This document shows, piece by piece, positions 37,112-46,682 of a DNA stretch of 64,000 nucleotides. The position numbers and the translations under genes were made by a program. The notes beneath the pieces are model-generated. The model made no database searches and was not told where the DNA came from. It saw only the letters and a program-made list of their open reading frames with translations. How positions within the stretch are numbered: the stretch's first letter is position 1; every line of letters begins with the position of its first letter. The stretch lies in assembly GCF_900116445.1 (NCBI RefSeq), contig NZ_FPBH01000005.1:310001-374000 (forward strand). The letters are read 5' to 3'. The DNA is from Paraburkholderia aspalathi (GTDB taxonomy: Bacteria; Pseudomonadota; Gammaproteobacteria; Burkholderiales; Burkholderiaceae).

Positions 37112-37328
37112 GCGGGAGCCTCGGCGGGTGGCTGGGGATTACTTTTTATCACAGAGCAAGGTCGTTGCCTGCAGTCCATTGCCTGCAGTCGAGCCGACAG
37201 ACGATACAGCTATTGCATCAAGCACTTGAGGTGACTGTGCGCAGCTTGTCCACAGGTTTGCCAACAATTTGTGGGGACAAGTTTTTTGGATGCTCGGCGC
37301 TTGTTTTGTCAGTGTTCTTCGCGCTTTG

Positions 37329-37545
37329 GCCTTTCCTTGAATTGTTAGTGGTCTATTCGTGTTGCCCCTGTGCGGGGCGGCACTTACTTTCTTTGCCGCC
37401 GCAAAGAAAGATAAGCAAAGAAAGCGGCTAGAAGCCCCTGCTAAGTGGGCACCGTGGTTTGCCTGGGGTAGTGGTGCGACTGGAATCCGTGTTCTCGCAC
37501 ATTCGGCGTTAGTGACAAAGGAGTCATCAGCTCCCACTCCGCACT
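37329..37545 (-). repeat. Intergenic repeat R, copy 1 (inverted)
   Basis: Reverse-complement copy of the repeat at 37773-38036 and 52601-52863. Its core palindrome is CTTTCTTTGC-CGCC-GCAAAGAAAG at 37387-37410. The boundary at the right is fuzzy because similarity decays past the segment matching CCTTTGTCACTA. Open frames here give the AAAKKDKQRKRLEAPAKWAPW-type pseudo-protein, which is not a real gene. Confidence 0.8.
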
Positions 37546-37772
37546 ACGTGCGTCGCGGACGGGTATGCAGGGGAAACCACGGGCTTCGGTTGAGGTTTGT
37601 GGGAGCCGTCGGCTTCGCCTCGGCGAGGCGCTCATGCATTCACCCGGAACCCGTACCTCAAATGATATGGCGGTGCCCCGCAATCACGGTCGCGGCACGG
37701 GTGCCGTTGCCGTTCCAATCGCAGTCGCGATGCCGGGGAAATGATGAGGCCACGATTTGATGACGAGACGCG

Positions 37773-38036
37773 AGCGCCAAAACGCAGCGATCGGTTTTAT
37801 GAACGACTCTTCGGCGCGCGCAGCGCCGCCGGAAGTATGACGCCCTTGTCACTGGCGTATGCACGGGCACGAACACAGATTCCAGATGCACCACTACCCG
37901 TAGCAGACCACGGTGCCCACTTAGCAGGGGCTTCTAGCCGCTTTCTTTGCTTACCTTTCTTTGCGGCGGCAAAGAAAGTAAGTGCCGCCCCGCACAGGGG
38001 CAACGCTAATAGACCACTACCAAAACAAGGAAAGGC
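37773..38036 (+). repeat. Intergenic repeat R, copy 2
   Basis: About 264 bp, from GCGCCAAAACG to AACAAGGAAAGGC, close to identical to copy 3 at 52601-52863. It contains the perfect 24-bp palindrome CTTTCTTTGC-GGCG-GCAAAGAAAG (37955-37978) and a GC-rich CCGCCCCGCAC end. It lies in inverted orientation to copy 1, 228 bp away, just beyond the 3' end of the GntR gene. Together 37112-38082 is a repeat island with no real gene. Confidence 0.88.
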
Positions 38037-38082
38037 CAAAGCGCCAAGAACACGGACAACAAGCGCCGAGCATCCAAACACC

Positions 38083-38808
38083 TTATGCCTTCAACACCGA
38101 AGCCGCCACGTCCTCCCGCGACTGCACCTGCAAAACCGCATCCCGCTTATCGAGCAAATGCTGCCGCAGAATCGCGCTCAACTTCTTCCCATCTCGTGCC
38201 TCGAGCGCCTTCAACATCTCATCATGATCATGAATCGCGCTATCCCACTTGGGGATCTGAAAATTCGACCGGAATCGCAACGCCTGCAAACGTCGATTAA
38301 CCGCGACATAAGTCTGCCGCAGTGCTGAATTCCTCGCCGCCTCATTGATCTTGTCGTGAATCGCCTGGTTGCGGCTGTAGTACCCAGCCAGATCGTTCTG
38401 CGTCCGGCAAGCCAGCATCGCGTAATGCAACGCCTTGATCTCGGCGAGTTCCGCAGCCGTCATCCGCTCCGCCGCCAGTTCGCCGGAAAAAGCTTCAAGA
38501 CCGCTCATCAGTTCGAAGGTCTCGCGCAACTCCGCTTCCGACATTTTCGACACCGACGCACCGCGATTCGGCGAAATCTCGATCAGCCCTTCGGCAGCCA
38601 GAACCTTCAGCGCCTCCCGCAACGGCGTGCGCGAAATCCCAAGCGTCTCGCACAACTCGCGCTCGTTCAGTTTCTTGCCCGGCTCGAGCACCCCTTCGAC
38701 GATAAAGCGGCGAATGTGCTCCACCACCGTGTCGTGCAAACGCTGACGCTCAACCTTCGGCATCAGCGGAGAAGCGACCACACCCGCATCGAAATCCGAA
38801 TTTTGCAT
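38083..38808 (-). CDS. GntR-family regulator (FadR subfamily)
   Basis: A 241-residue repressor. The winged HTH is at about residues 20-85 (LHDTVVEHIRRFIVEGVLEPGKKLNERELCETLGISRTPLREALKVLAAEGLIEISPNRGASVSKM), followed by an all-helical FCD effector domain with probable metal His residues (YSRNQAIHDKINEAARNS, AIHDHDEMLKAL, ILRQHLLDKRDAV). TTTTGCATACAAAA overlaps its own start codon (38801-38814) and the matching TTTTGCATGCAAAA lies at 38939, in front of the divergent operon. It should repress both genes; the ligand is likely a small organic acid. Confidence 0.92.
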   Translation of the reverse strand: MQNSDFDAGVVASPLMPKVERQRLHDTVVEHIRRFIVEGVLEPGKKLNERELCETLGISRTPLREALKVLAAEGLIEISPNRGASVSKMSEAELRETFELMSGLEAFSGELAAERMTAAELAEIKALHYAMLACRTQNDLAGYYSRNQAIHDKINEAARNSALRQTYVAVNRRLQALRFRSNFQIPKWDSAIHDHDEMLKALEARDGKKLSAILRQHLLDKRDAVLQVQSREDVAASVLKA

Positions 38809-38814
38809 ACAAAA
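38801..38814. promoter_or_regulatory. GntR operator 1 (autoregulatory)
   Basis: TTTTGCATACAAAA, a dyad with one mismatch, overlapping the ATG of the GntR gene. It matches operator 2 at 13 of 14 positions and is positioned to block translation-start-proximal transcription. Confidence 0.7.
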
Positions 38815-38907
38815 GCCCTCAACATCGTGTTAGGTACGATTTTATCGGAACCATGCAGATTAGTTAATAGCACGGGTAAACACCGGTATCAGCAGGCAAT
38901 TTTCGCC

Positions 38908-38937
38908 TTGGGATCGTCACGGATCATCTGATATAGT
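38908..38937 (+). promoter_or_regulatory. Candidate promoter of the aminotransferase operon
   Basis: TTGGGA (38908-38913) and TATAGT (38932-38937) with an 18-bp spacer. The GntR operator begins two bases downstream of the -10 box, a classic repressor placement. Confidence 0.6.
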
Positions 38938-38938
38938 T

Positions 38939-38952
38939 TTTTGCATGCAAAA
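38939..38952. promoter_or_regulatory. GntR operator 2
   Basis: Perfect palindrome TTTTGCATGCAAAA at the expected transcription start of the aminotransferase operon, 19 bp before the ATG at 38971 and related to operator 1 in the regulator gene. Confidence 0.75.
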
Positions 38953-38970
38953 TTCAATCGGAGGAGCCCA

Positions 38971-40191
38971 ATGCTCAAGCTAGACTTTCATCCCGCTGGC
39001 CGTCACTTTCTGCAGATTCCGGGTCCGAGCCCGGTGCCCGATCGCATTCTCCGTGCGATGAGCTACCCGACCATCGATCACCGCGGCCCCGAGTTCGGCG
39101 AACTCGGTCTGAAGGTGCTCGAAGGCATCAAGAAAATCTTCAAGACGCAGCAACCGGTGGTGATCTATCCGGCCTCTGGCACCGGCGCGTGGGAAGCGGC
39201 GCTATCGAACACGCTGAGCCCGGGCGACAACGTGCTGATGTTCGAAACCGGCCACTTCGCGACGCTGTGGAAAAAGATGGCGGAAAGCCTCGGGCTGAAG
39301 CCTGAGTTCCTCGGCCTGCCTGGTATTGAAGGCTGGCGGCGCGGGGTTCAGCCGGACATGATCGAAGAGCGTCTGCGCGCCGACACGCAACACGCGATCA
39401 AGGCCGTGTGTGTCGTCCATAACGAAACCTCGACGGGCGTCACCTCGGACATCGCCGCCGTGCGCCGCGCGATCGACGCAGCCGGTCACCCGGCACTGCT
39501 GCTGGTCGACACGATCTCGGGTCTCGCCTGCGCCGACTATCGCCATGACGAATGGGGCGTCGACGTCACTGTGTCAGGCTCGCAAAAGGGTTTGATGCTG
39601 CCGCCGGGTATCAGCTTCAATGCGATCTCGCCGAAGGCATTGGCCGCCAGCAAGCAGGCCAAATTGCCGCGCAGCTTCTGGGACTGGACCGACATCGTCG
39701 AGATGAACAAGACCGGTTACTGGCCGTACACGCCGAACACGAACCTGTTGTATGGGCTTCATGAGGCGCTGGAGATGATTCTCGGCGAAGGGCTCGACAA
39801 CGTGTTCGCCCGTCACGAGCGTCTCGCCGAAGCCACCCGCCGCGCGGTCCGCGCGTGGGGTCTGGAGATTCAGTGCGCGGATCCCGCTGTGTATAGCCCG
39901 GTGCTGACCGGCGTGATGATGCCCGAAGGCATCGATGCCGACGCCGTGCGCAAGCTCATCTACGAACGTTTCGACATGTCGCTCGGTACGGGCCTCGGCA
40001 AGATGAAAGGCCGCATGTTCCGCATCGGCCACCTTGGCGACTGCAACGACCTGATGCTGCTGGCGACGCTGGCCGGTTGCGAAATGGGACTGCGGCTCGC
40101 GGGTGTGCCCCTCAAGGAAAGCGGCTTGCCTGCCGCTATGGAGTGGTTGAGCCAGCAGACCAAAGCCTCGGGGCTGAAAGCCGCGGCTTAA
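38971..40191 (+). CDS. Class V aminotransferase (serine-glyoxylate/alanine-glyoxylate type)
   Basis: A 406-residue PLP enzyme. Family segments: QIPGPSPVPDRILRAMSYPTIDHRGPEFGEL, YPASGTGAWEAALSN, HNETSTGVTSDIAAVRRAIDAAGHPALLLVDTISGL, the Schiff-base Lys in VSGSQKGLMLPPG, and GLGKMKGRMFRIGHLGDCN. Such enzymes move the amino group from serine or alanine to glyoxylate. The ATG at 38971 follows CGGAGGAGCCC. It leads a four-gene operon with a transporter, a hydratase and an FAD/FeS hydroxyacid dehydrogenase under the divergent GntR repressor. Confidence 0.9.
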   Translation: MLKLDFHPAGRHFLQIPGPSPVPDRILRAMSYPTIDHRGPEFGELGLKVLEGIKKIFKTQQPVVIYPASGTGAWEAALSNTLSPGDNVLMFETGHFATLWKKMAESLGLKPEFLGLPGIEGWRRGVQPDMIEERLRADTQHAIKAVCVVHNETSTGVTSDIAAVRRAIDAAGHPALLLVDTISGLACADYRHDEWGVDVTVSGSQKGLMLPPGISFNAISPKALAASKQAKLPRSFWDWTDIVEMNKTGYWPYTPNTNLLYGLHEALEMILGEGLDNVFARHERLAEATRRAVRAWGLEIQCADPAVYSPVLTGVMMPEGIDADAVRKLIYERFDMSLGTGLGKMKGRMFRIGHLGDCNDLMLLATLAGCEMGLRLAGVPLKESGLPAAMEWLSQQTKASGLKAAA

Positions 40192-40453
40192 GCGATGGAG
40201 CGCCACGCGCATCGGTGCTCACCACATCGGTGCGTCAGCGCCTCTGCCTGACAGGCAGCAAATAGCAAGCAGCAAGCAGCAAGCAACAGGCATCTCGCAG
40301 CAAGGGAAGGCGGGGGCACTTCCCTTACGAAGCCGCACATAGAACGCGGCTCATGGACAACATGCGATGGACCCACAGCGCATGCCGCTGGCGGGCGACG
40401 ACGCAGCGCGCCATTCCAGGCGCGCCGTCGATAGACTGCAATGGAGAGAGACG

Positions 40454-41740
40454 ATGAAGCGGTTTCGTGTGAGCAGTGCGACCAGTATCGTTCTAGTGAT
40501 GCTATGCATCATGTACTTCATCACTTACCTCGACCGCGTCAACGTCAGCACCGCGGCCGCAGGATTCGGCAAGGAATTCGGCCTCTCGCATACGGAAGTG
40601 GGCCTGGTGTTTTCGGCCTTCGCTTATCCGTATCTGATTTTCCAGATCATCGGCGGCTGGGTTAGTGACCGCTTCGGTGCAAAACGCACGCTGATTTTCT
40701 GCGGCGCTATCTGGGGCGTGGCGACGTTGCTGACCGGTTTCGCCGGTGGTCTCGTCTCGTTGCTGGCCGCACGCGTGTTGCTCGGTTTCGGCGAAGGCGC
40801 CACGTTTCCTGCTGCGACGTCCGCGATGGCGCGTTGGGTCGCGAAAGAAAAACGCGGCTTTGCGCAGGGCATCACCCACGCGGCATCGCGTATCGGCAAT
40901 GCGGTTGCGCCTGGCTTGATCGTGCTGGTGATGGCGACCTGGGGCTGGCGCGAATCGTTCTATATCTGCGGCGTGTTCAGCTTGCTGTGGGTGGCGGTGT
41001 GGGCGTTCACGTTCACCGAACATCCGAAAGACCATCCGCGTATCACGACCGAGGAACTCGAAGTCCTCCCCGCGCCGAAGCCGAAAGCGGCCCGCGTGCC
41101 GTGGGGCAAACTGTTTCGCCGCATGTGGCCGGTCACGATCGTGTACTTCTGCTACGGCTGGACCTTGTGGCTGTTCCTCAGCTGGATTCCGCAGTACTTC
41201 CTGCACAGCTATCACCTGCAACTGCAAAAGTCGGCGATCTTCGCCTCGGTCGTGTTCTTTGCCGGCGTACTCGGCGACACGCTCGGCGGCATCGTGACCG
41301 ACTGGATCTTCACGCGGACCCGCAGCCTGAAGCGCGCCCGGAGCTGGATGGTGTCGGTGTGCATGTTCTTTTGTCTGCTCTCGCTGATCCCGTTGATGTT
41401 CACGCACGATCTGTATCTGTCGATGGCGTGTCTCGCTTCGGGCTTCTTCTTCGCCGAAATGACGATCGGCCCGATGTGGGCGATTCCGATGGACATCGCG
41501 CCGGAATACTCGGGCACCGCGAGCGGCATGATGAACACCGGCTCGGCATTGGCCGCGATCATCTCGCCGGTGGTCGGCGGATTTCTGATCGACTACTTCG
41601 GCAGCTGGGAGTTGCCGTTCGTCGGCAGCATGCTGTTGATGGCGATCGGCGTGGTGCTCGCGTTCCGCATGCAGCCGGAAAGCAAGTTCGCGCTCAATGC
41701 GGCCGATGAAGCACACGCCACCACGGGCGTGGGTGCATAA
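40454..41740 (+). CDS. MFS anion:cation symporter (dicarboxylate/aldonate type)
   Basis: A 428-residue, twelve-helix transporter of the ACS branch: YFITYLDRVNVSTAAAGFGKEFGLS, GWVSDRFGAKRTLI, RVLLGFGEGATFPAATSAMARWV, and the C-terminal GTASGMMNTGSALAAIISPVVGGFLIDYFGSW. The start at 40454 has ATGGAGAGAGACG upstream. In the 262-bp gap before it lies a short AGCAAGC tandem run (about 40264-40287). It probably imports the acid used by this operon. Confidence 0.9.
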   Translation: MKRFRVSSATSIVLVMLCIMYFITYLDRVNVSTAAAGFGKEFGLSHTEVGLVFSAFAYPYLIFQIIGGWVSDRFGAKRTLIFCGAIWGVATLLTGFAGGLVSLLAARVLLGFGEGATFPAATSAMARWVAKEKRGFAQGITHAASRIGNAVAPGLIVLVMATWGWRESFYICGVFSLLWVAVWAFTFTEHPKDHPRITTEELEVLPAPKPKAARVPWGKLFRRMWPVTIVYFCYGWTLWLFLSWIPQYFLHSYHLQLQKSAIFASVVFFAGVLGDTLGGIVTDWIFTRTRSLKRARSWMVSVCMFFCLLSLIPLMFTHDLYLSMACLASGFFFAEMTIGPMWAIPMDIAPEYSGTASGMMNTGSALAAIISPVVGGFLIDYFGSWELPFVGSMLLMAIGVVLAFRMQPESKFALNAADEAHATTGVGA

Positions 41741-41779
41741 GCAGACCGCGCACCGTTCCCTCTCTTCGCATTCAAAGCA

Positions 41780-42529
41780 ATGACAACATCACTGAGTCAA
41801 CGTCTCGCCGACGCGCGCCGCAATCACCTGACGCTCGATGCGTTGCCGCCTGAGCAAACGCCCGCCGACGGCACCGCCGCCTACGCGATCCAGCACGAGA
41901 TCCTGCGCGTACTGGACGCACCCATCGGTGGTTGGAAGATCGGCGCGAAGTCCGACAGCGGCCCGATCCAGGGCGCACCGTTACCGGCGAATGATTTGCA
42001 CGCCGACGGCGCACGATTACCGCGTGAAGCCTTCGCGCCACTAGGACTCGAACTGGAGATCGCATTCCGCTTCGGCCGCCGCTTCGAGCCGTCGACAACA
42101 CCCTATAGCGAAGCCGACGTGCACGCAGGTATTGGCTCGATCGGCGCGACCATCGAGATTGTGGCGAGCCGTTACGCTGACTGGCCCAAGGTCGACAAGC
42201 TTGCGCAGCTCGCGGATTTGCAGAATCACGGTGCGTTGATCGTCGGCGAATTCACGCCGTATCGCGAGGATTTTCCGTTTGTGACGCCGTCGCTGCAGTT
42301 CAGCTTTGACGGGAGTGACGTGGTGGCGACGACACCCGCCAATCCGGCCGGCGATCCGCGGCGCCTGCTGACATGGCTCGTCAATCACGCCACCTCGCGC
42401 GGTATCGCGATCACGCCGGAGATGGTCGTCACCACCGGTTCGTACACCGGCATGTTTTTTCCGCAGAGCGCGGGCACAGCGAGCGGGCGTATTGAAGGGC
42501 TCGCGCCGATCAGCCTGACGCTGTACTAG
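41780..42529 (+). CDS. 2-keto-4-pentenoate hydratase-like protein (FAH superfamily, MhpD type)
   Basis: A 249-residue metal-dependent hydratase/decarboxylase-fold protein. Recognised by GWKIGAKSDSGPIQGAPLPANDLH, LGLELEIAFRFGRRF, IGATIEIVASRYADW, LADLQNHGALIVGEF and the C-terminal VTTGSYTGMFFPQSAGTASGRI. In aromatic meta-cleavage it hydrates 2-keto-4-pentenoates, but no ring-cleavage genes are near, so another unsaturated 2-keto acid is probable here. It lies 39 bp after the transporter gene and 24 bp before the dehydrogenase gene. Confidence 0.88.
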   Translation: MTTSLSQRLADARRNHLTLDALPPEQTPADGTAAYAIQHEILRVLDAPIGGWKIGAKSDSGPIQGAPLPANDLHADGARLPREAFAPLGLELEIAFRFGRRFEPSTTPYSEADVHAGIGSIGATIEIVASRYADWPKVDKLAQLADLQNHGALIVGEFTPYREDFPFVTPSLQFSFDGSDVVATTPANPAGDPRRLLTWLVNHATSRGIAITPEMVVTTGSYTGMFFPQSAGTASGRIEGLAPISLTLY

Positions 42530-42553
42530 CCCGCTTTCCTATAGGCCGACGAT

Positions 42554-45500
42554 ATGACGAACCCCACTTCCGCTTTACTCGTCAAGCCGATCCATCTGGT
42601 GCCGTCCGCCGCACGGTTGACGTCGCCGCTCGCGCAGCATCTGCGTAAGTCTTTGCGCGGCGACGTGTTGTTCGATGCGGCGAGCCGCGGCCGTTATTCG
42701 ACCGATGCGTCCATCTATCAGATCACGCCGATCGGCGTGGTGGTGCCACGCAATCAGGACGATCTGCGCATCGCACTGGAAATTGCACGCAGCGAGAAAG
42801 TGCCGTTGCTCGCGCGTGGCGCGGGCACGAGCCAATGCGGCCAGACCGTTGGCGAGGCGCTGGTGATCGACACCAGCAAGTGGCTGAACAACATCGTCGA
42901 ATTCGATGCCGACGCGCGCACAGTGACCGTCGAGCCGGGCGTCGTGCTGGATCATCTGAACGCATGGTTGAAGCCGCATGGCCTATGGTTTCCGGTCGAT
43001 GTTTCGACGGCTGCGCAGTGCACGATTGGGGGAATGGCCGGCAATAACTCGTGCGGCTCGCGCTCGATCGAATACGGCAATATGGTGCACAACGTCGAAG
43101 CGATCGACGCCATTCTCGCCGACGGCAGCGAAGCGCGTTTCGCTTCATTGCGTGAGGCGCCGCAAGGCGCGCGTTTGCAGCAGATCGTCGAAGGTGTGAA
43201 GCGAATTGCTGAGCGGGAGCATGCTGAAATTGTCGAACGCGTGCCGAAAGTCTTACGTCGCGTTGCGGGCTACAACATCGACGTGTTCGATTGCCAGAAC
43301 CCGCGCGCCTATACCGACGACGGCATCGCGAATCTCGCGCATCTGCTGGTCGGTTCGGAAGGCACGCTTGCGTTTAGCCGGCAACTGACGCTGAAGCTCG
43401 CGCCACTGCCGACACATAAGACACTGGGCGTGGTCAACTTCCCGACCTTCTGGCAGTCGATGGATCTCACGCAGCACATCGTCAAGCTGAAGCCGGTGGC
43501 CGTGGAGCTGGTCGATCGCACGATGATCGATCTGGCGATGAGCAATCCCGCTTTCCGTCCGGTGATCGAGAAAGCGCTGGTCGGCGAGCCGCAGGCCATT
43601 CTGCTGGTGGAGTTCGCGGGCGAGGACCGCGATCAGCAACTCGCGTCGCTCAAACAACTCACCGAACTGATGGCCGACTTGGGCTTGCCCGATTCGGTCG
43701 TCGAGATGCCTGCCGCGAACGAACAGAAAGCGCTGTGGGAAGTCCGCAAAGCCGGACTGAACATCATGATGAGCATGAAGGGCGACGGCAAACCGGTCTC
43801 CTTCATTGAAGATTGCGCGGTGCCGCTCGAACACCTGGCGGAATACACAAGCCGTTTGACTGAAGTCTTTCATCGCAACGGCACCGAAGGCACCTGGTAT
43901 GCACATGCGAGTGTCGGCACGCTGCACGTGCGGCCGATTCTCGACATGCGGCGCGACGGCGCGGTGAAGATGCGCGCGATCGCCGAAGAGGCGGCGGCCC
44001 TGGTGCGCGAATACAAAGGCGCATATTCCGGCGAGCACGGCGACGGTTTGTGCCGTGGCGAATGGGTAGCGTGGCAATACGGGCCGCGTCTGAATCAGGC
44101 ATTCACGGAGATCAAGGCGCTGTTCGATCCGGACAACCGCTTCAATCCTGACAAGATCGTGCGTCCGCCGAAGATGGACGACGCACGCAACTTCCGCTTC
44201 GCGCCAGGCTACGAAGCGCAGCGGATCGATACCGCGCTCGACTGGTCCGTATGGAACGTTGAACGCGATCCGCTGACGGGGCGGGAGACGCTGCCGGGCA
44301 GCGGCAACGACCTGTCGGGCGGTCTCGCGAAGGCCGTCGAGATGTGCAATAACAACGGCCATTGCCGCAAGTTCGATGCGGGCACCATGTGCCCGAGTTA
44401 TCGCGTGACGAAAGATGAGCAACATGTGACGCGAGGACGTGCGAATACACTGCGTCTCGCGATCTCCGGGCAACTCGGCGAAGCAGGACTCGCTAGCGAC
44501 GACGTCAAGGACACGCTCGACCTGTGCGTTTCGTGCAAGGGATGCAAGCGCGATTGCCCGACGGGCGTCGACATGGCGAAGTTCAAGATCGAAGCGCGGG
44601 CGGCGCGTGTCAAACGGCATGGGCTGCGTCTGCGTGACAGGTTGGTCGCCTTCATGCCGCGCTATGCGGCAACGGCGAGTCGCTTGCCAGGATTGATGGC
44701 ATTGGCCGACAACGTGCCGGTGTTGTCGGCGTGGTTCAAACGCTCGGTCGGCTTTGCGCCTGAACGTACGTTGCCGCGTTTCAAGAAATCGTTCCTGGCG
44801 AGCGCGTCGGCGGCCAAACCACCTCAAGGTGGCGCGCTGAAAGAAGTGCTGTTGTTCGTCGATACATTCAACAACAACATGGAGCCGGAAAACGCGCGCG
44901 CCGCGCAGCAGGTGTTGGAAGCTGCGGGTTACACGGTGCACTTCAATGCGCGCCAGGGCGAGCGCCCGGTGTGTTGCGGCCGCACTTTCCTCGCGGCTGG
45001 TTTGGTCGATGAAGCGAAGCAGGAAGCGCGACGCATGCTCGATCTGTTCAAGCCGTTCGTGGAGCGTGGCGTGCCGATCGTCGGGTTGGAGCCGTCGTGT
45101 TTGCTGTCGTTGCGCGACGAGTTTCTGCACTACGGTTTCGGTGACGAAGCGCAACGTCTTTCGAAGCAGGCGTTTCTATTCGAAGAGTTTCTGGTGCGCG
45201 AGGAAAAGGCCGGGCGCTTGCAACTTGCGTTGAAGCCGTTGGCGAAAGAGCAGGCGCTTGTACACGGCCACTGCCATCAAAAGGCCTTCGACGCGTTCAC
45301 GCCGGTGCAAACCGTACTGAACTGGATTCCTGAGTTGAAGGTGTCGACGGTCGAGTCGTCGTGCTGCGGTATGGCGGGTAGCTTCGGCTACGAAGCCGAG
45401 CATTACGCGACATCGCAGGCGATGGCGGAGCTGTCACTGCTGCCCGCGGTGCGCAAGATCGACGGCAATACGGTGATGGTCGCGGACGGCACGAGTTGCC

Positions 45501-45574
45501 GGCATCAGATTCATGATGGCACAGGCATCGACGCAATCCATGTGGCGCGTGTATTGGCGATGGCGTTGCAGTGA
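42554..45574 (+). CDS. FAD-linked/Fe-S 2-hydroxyacid dehydrogenase (YdiJ-like, GlcD-GlcF-type fusion)
   Basis: A 1006-residue fusion. Residues 1-540 are a VAO/PCMH FAD oxidase domain (IGVVVPRNQDDLRIALEIARSEKVPLLARGAGTSQCGQTVGEALVIDTSKW, NSCGSRSIEYG, HASVGTLHVRPILDMR). Residues 600-720 carry an Fe-S region (CNNNGHCRKFDAGTMCPSYR, CVSCKGCKRDCPTGVD), and residues 770-1000 two CCG domains (CCGRTFLAAGL, CCGMAGSFG). The layout matches E. coli YdiJ (D-2-hydroxyglutarate dehydrogenase, 1018 aa). It oxidises a D-2-hydroxyacid at the membrane; with the aminotransferase in this operon, glycolate/glyoxylate-type or hydroxyglutarate-type substrates are candidates. Confidence 0.9.
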   Translation: MTNPTSALLVKPIHLVPSAARLTSPLAQHLRKSLRGDVLFDAASRGRYSTDASIYQITPIGVVVPRNQDDLRIALEIARSEKVPLLARGAGTSQCGQTVGEALVIDTSKWLNNIVEFDADARTVTVEPGVVLDHLNAWLKPHGLWFPVDVSTAAQCTIGGMAGNNSCGSRSIEYGNMVHNVEAIDAILADGSEARFASLREAPQGARLQQIVEGVKRIAEREHAEIVERVPKVLRRVAGYNIDVFDCQNPRAYTDDGIANLAHLLVGSEGTLAFSRQLTLKLAPLPTHKTLGVVNFPTFWQSMDLTQHIVKLKPVAVELVDRTMIDLAMSNPAFRPVIEKALVGEPQAILLVEFAGEDRDQQLASLKQLTELMADLGLPDSVVEMPAANEQKALWEVRKAGLNIMMSMKGDGKPVSFIEDCAVPLEHLAEYTSRLTEVFHRNGTEGTWYAHASVGTLHVRPILDMRRDGAVKMRAIAEEAAALVREYKGAYSGEHGDGLCRGEWVAWQYGPRLNQAFTEIKALFDPDNRFNPDKIVRPPKMDDARNFRFAPGYEAQRIDTALDWSVWNVERDPLTGRETLPGSGNDLSGGLAKAVEMCNNNGHCRKFDAGTMCPSYRVTKDEQHVTRGRANTLRLAISGQLGEAGLASDDVKDTLDLCVSCKGCKRDCPTGVDMAKFKIEARAARVKRHGLRLRDRLVAFMPRYAATASRLPGLMALADNVPVLSAWFKRSVGFAPERTLPRFKKSFLASASAAKPPQGGALKEVLLFVDTFNNNMEPENARAAQQVLEAAGYTVHFNARQGERPVCCGRTFLAAGLVDEAKQEARRMLDLFKPFVERGVPIVGLEPSCLLSLRDEFLHYGFGDEAQRLSKQAFLFEEFLVREEKAGRLQLALKPLAKEQALVHGHCHQKAFDAFTPVQTVLNWIPELKVSTVESSCCGMAGSFGYEAEHYATSQAMAELSLLPAVRKIDGNTVMVADGTSCRHQIHDGTGIDAIHVARVLAMALQ

Positions 45575-45601
45575 GGGAGGGTGGTTGGCCGCGGTTGGCC
45601 C

Positions 45602-46540
45602 TTATGCCGCGCCCACCACCTGCCGATACACCGTCGGCGCCACACCGACGCTCTCACGAAAACGATGGCTGAAATGGCTGGCGTTCGCATAGCCGCATTG
45701 TTCGGCGACCTGTGCGAGCGGCAGCCTGGTCGTGCGCAGCAGTGTGCGTGCACGTTCGAGCCGTTGCTGCGCGATCCAGGCAGCAGGCGGTAGTCCGAAC
45801 GACGTGCGGAACATGCGCGCAAGATGAAACTCCGAGAGCGCCGCGACACCGGCAAGCTCACCGAGCGTGAGCGTTTGCTCGAGATGGTTTTCGATGTAGT
45901 CGCGCAAGCGCCGCCGGGTCGCAACCGACAGACCGCCCTTGAGCGACGTATCCGTGCGACGCACGCCTTGTGCGCGCAGCAGCAGACTCAACACCTCGTG
46001 CGCCGTCTCATTGGTCCGCAGCAGGCCATCAGGATCCTGCCAGTCTTCATTCGCGAGCGACTGACACAGGTGCGCGATGCGGGCGTCTTCGAAATAGGTG
46101 CGATCAGCCAGCGTCAGTTCGCGTGGCTCGCGATCGAGTTCCTGCACAGCGCGCTGCGTGAAGTGTTCGGGCAGGAAGTAAAGATGCATGAAATGCATAT
46201 GGCCGCGCACCCACCAGCGCGACTCATGCTCGCCGGGCAACGCGCAAAGCCGCGACGGCGCGCCGTAGCGCCCGGGCATTTTCTGACGTTCGGTGCGATA
46301 GCCGCCGTCCAGATAGCACGACAGAGTGTGATGGCCGGGGCGGTCATAGACGGTCTCGGCTTCCTCCGTGTCGCGGGTCCAGACGGCAATGGCGAGCCGG
46401 TCGCCGAGCCACGCGAAGCGTTCGAGATTCGCGTTGGCGCTCTGCAGCGTGTGACAGACCGACTGAAGGCCGAACGGCGTTTCGGTGGATTCGATCACAG
46501 TGGCGGGCGGTCTGACGTTCACGGAACGAGCGGGATGCAT
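45602..46540 (-). CDS. AraC-family transcriptional regulator
   Basis: A 312-residue regulator. An N-terminal sensing domain of about 200 residues with a His/Trp-rich cupin-like strand (HESRWWVRGHMHFMHLYFLPEHF) precedes the C-terminal double HTH (LRDYIENHLEQTLTLGELAGVAALSEFHLARMFRTSFGLPPAAWIAQQRLERARTLL, then LAQVAEQCGYANASHFSHRFRESVGVAP). It ends 28 bp from the convergent dehydrogenase gene and is divergent from a DMT exporter 143 bp away, its likely target. Confidence 0.9.
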   Translation of the reverse strand: MHPARSVNVRPPATVIESTETPFGLQSVCHTLQSANANLERFAWLGDRLAIAVWTRDTEEAETVYDRPGHHTLSCYLDGGYRTERQKMPGRYGAPSRLCALPGEHESRWWVRGHMHFMHLYFLPEHFTQRAVQELDREPRELTLADRTYFEDARIAHLCQSLANEDWQDPDGLLRTNETAHEVLSLLLRAQGVRRTDTSLKGGLSVATRRRLRDYIENHLEQTLTLGELAGVAALSEFHLARMFRTSFGLPPAAWIAQQRLERARTLLRTTRLPLAQVAEQCGYANASHFSHRFRESVGVAPTVYRQVVGAA

Positions 46541-46682
46541 TCGATGACAGGGTAAGCGTCAGTATAGGGCGAGCGATTGCCGGCCGCTCACGCCTCCGAA
46601 AAAGTGCGCAATCCTGGACAAGTGCCGCCGCCGCCGCTGCAGCATAGTTGGGTTTCCGCTTTTTGCTGCTGCAGGCGCTGCC

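Noticed and set aside
37360-37560. Small proteins of the AAAKKDKQRKRLEAPAKWAPW type
   Set aside because: They arise from the intergenic repeat R on both strands and at all three copies, have no start context, and overlap an obvious palindrome.
40259-40290. AGCAAGC tandem run as a functional repeat
   Set aside because: Only about three to four units with no symmetry; probably simple slippage.
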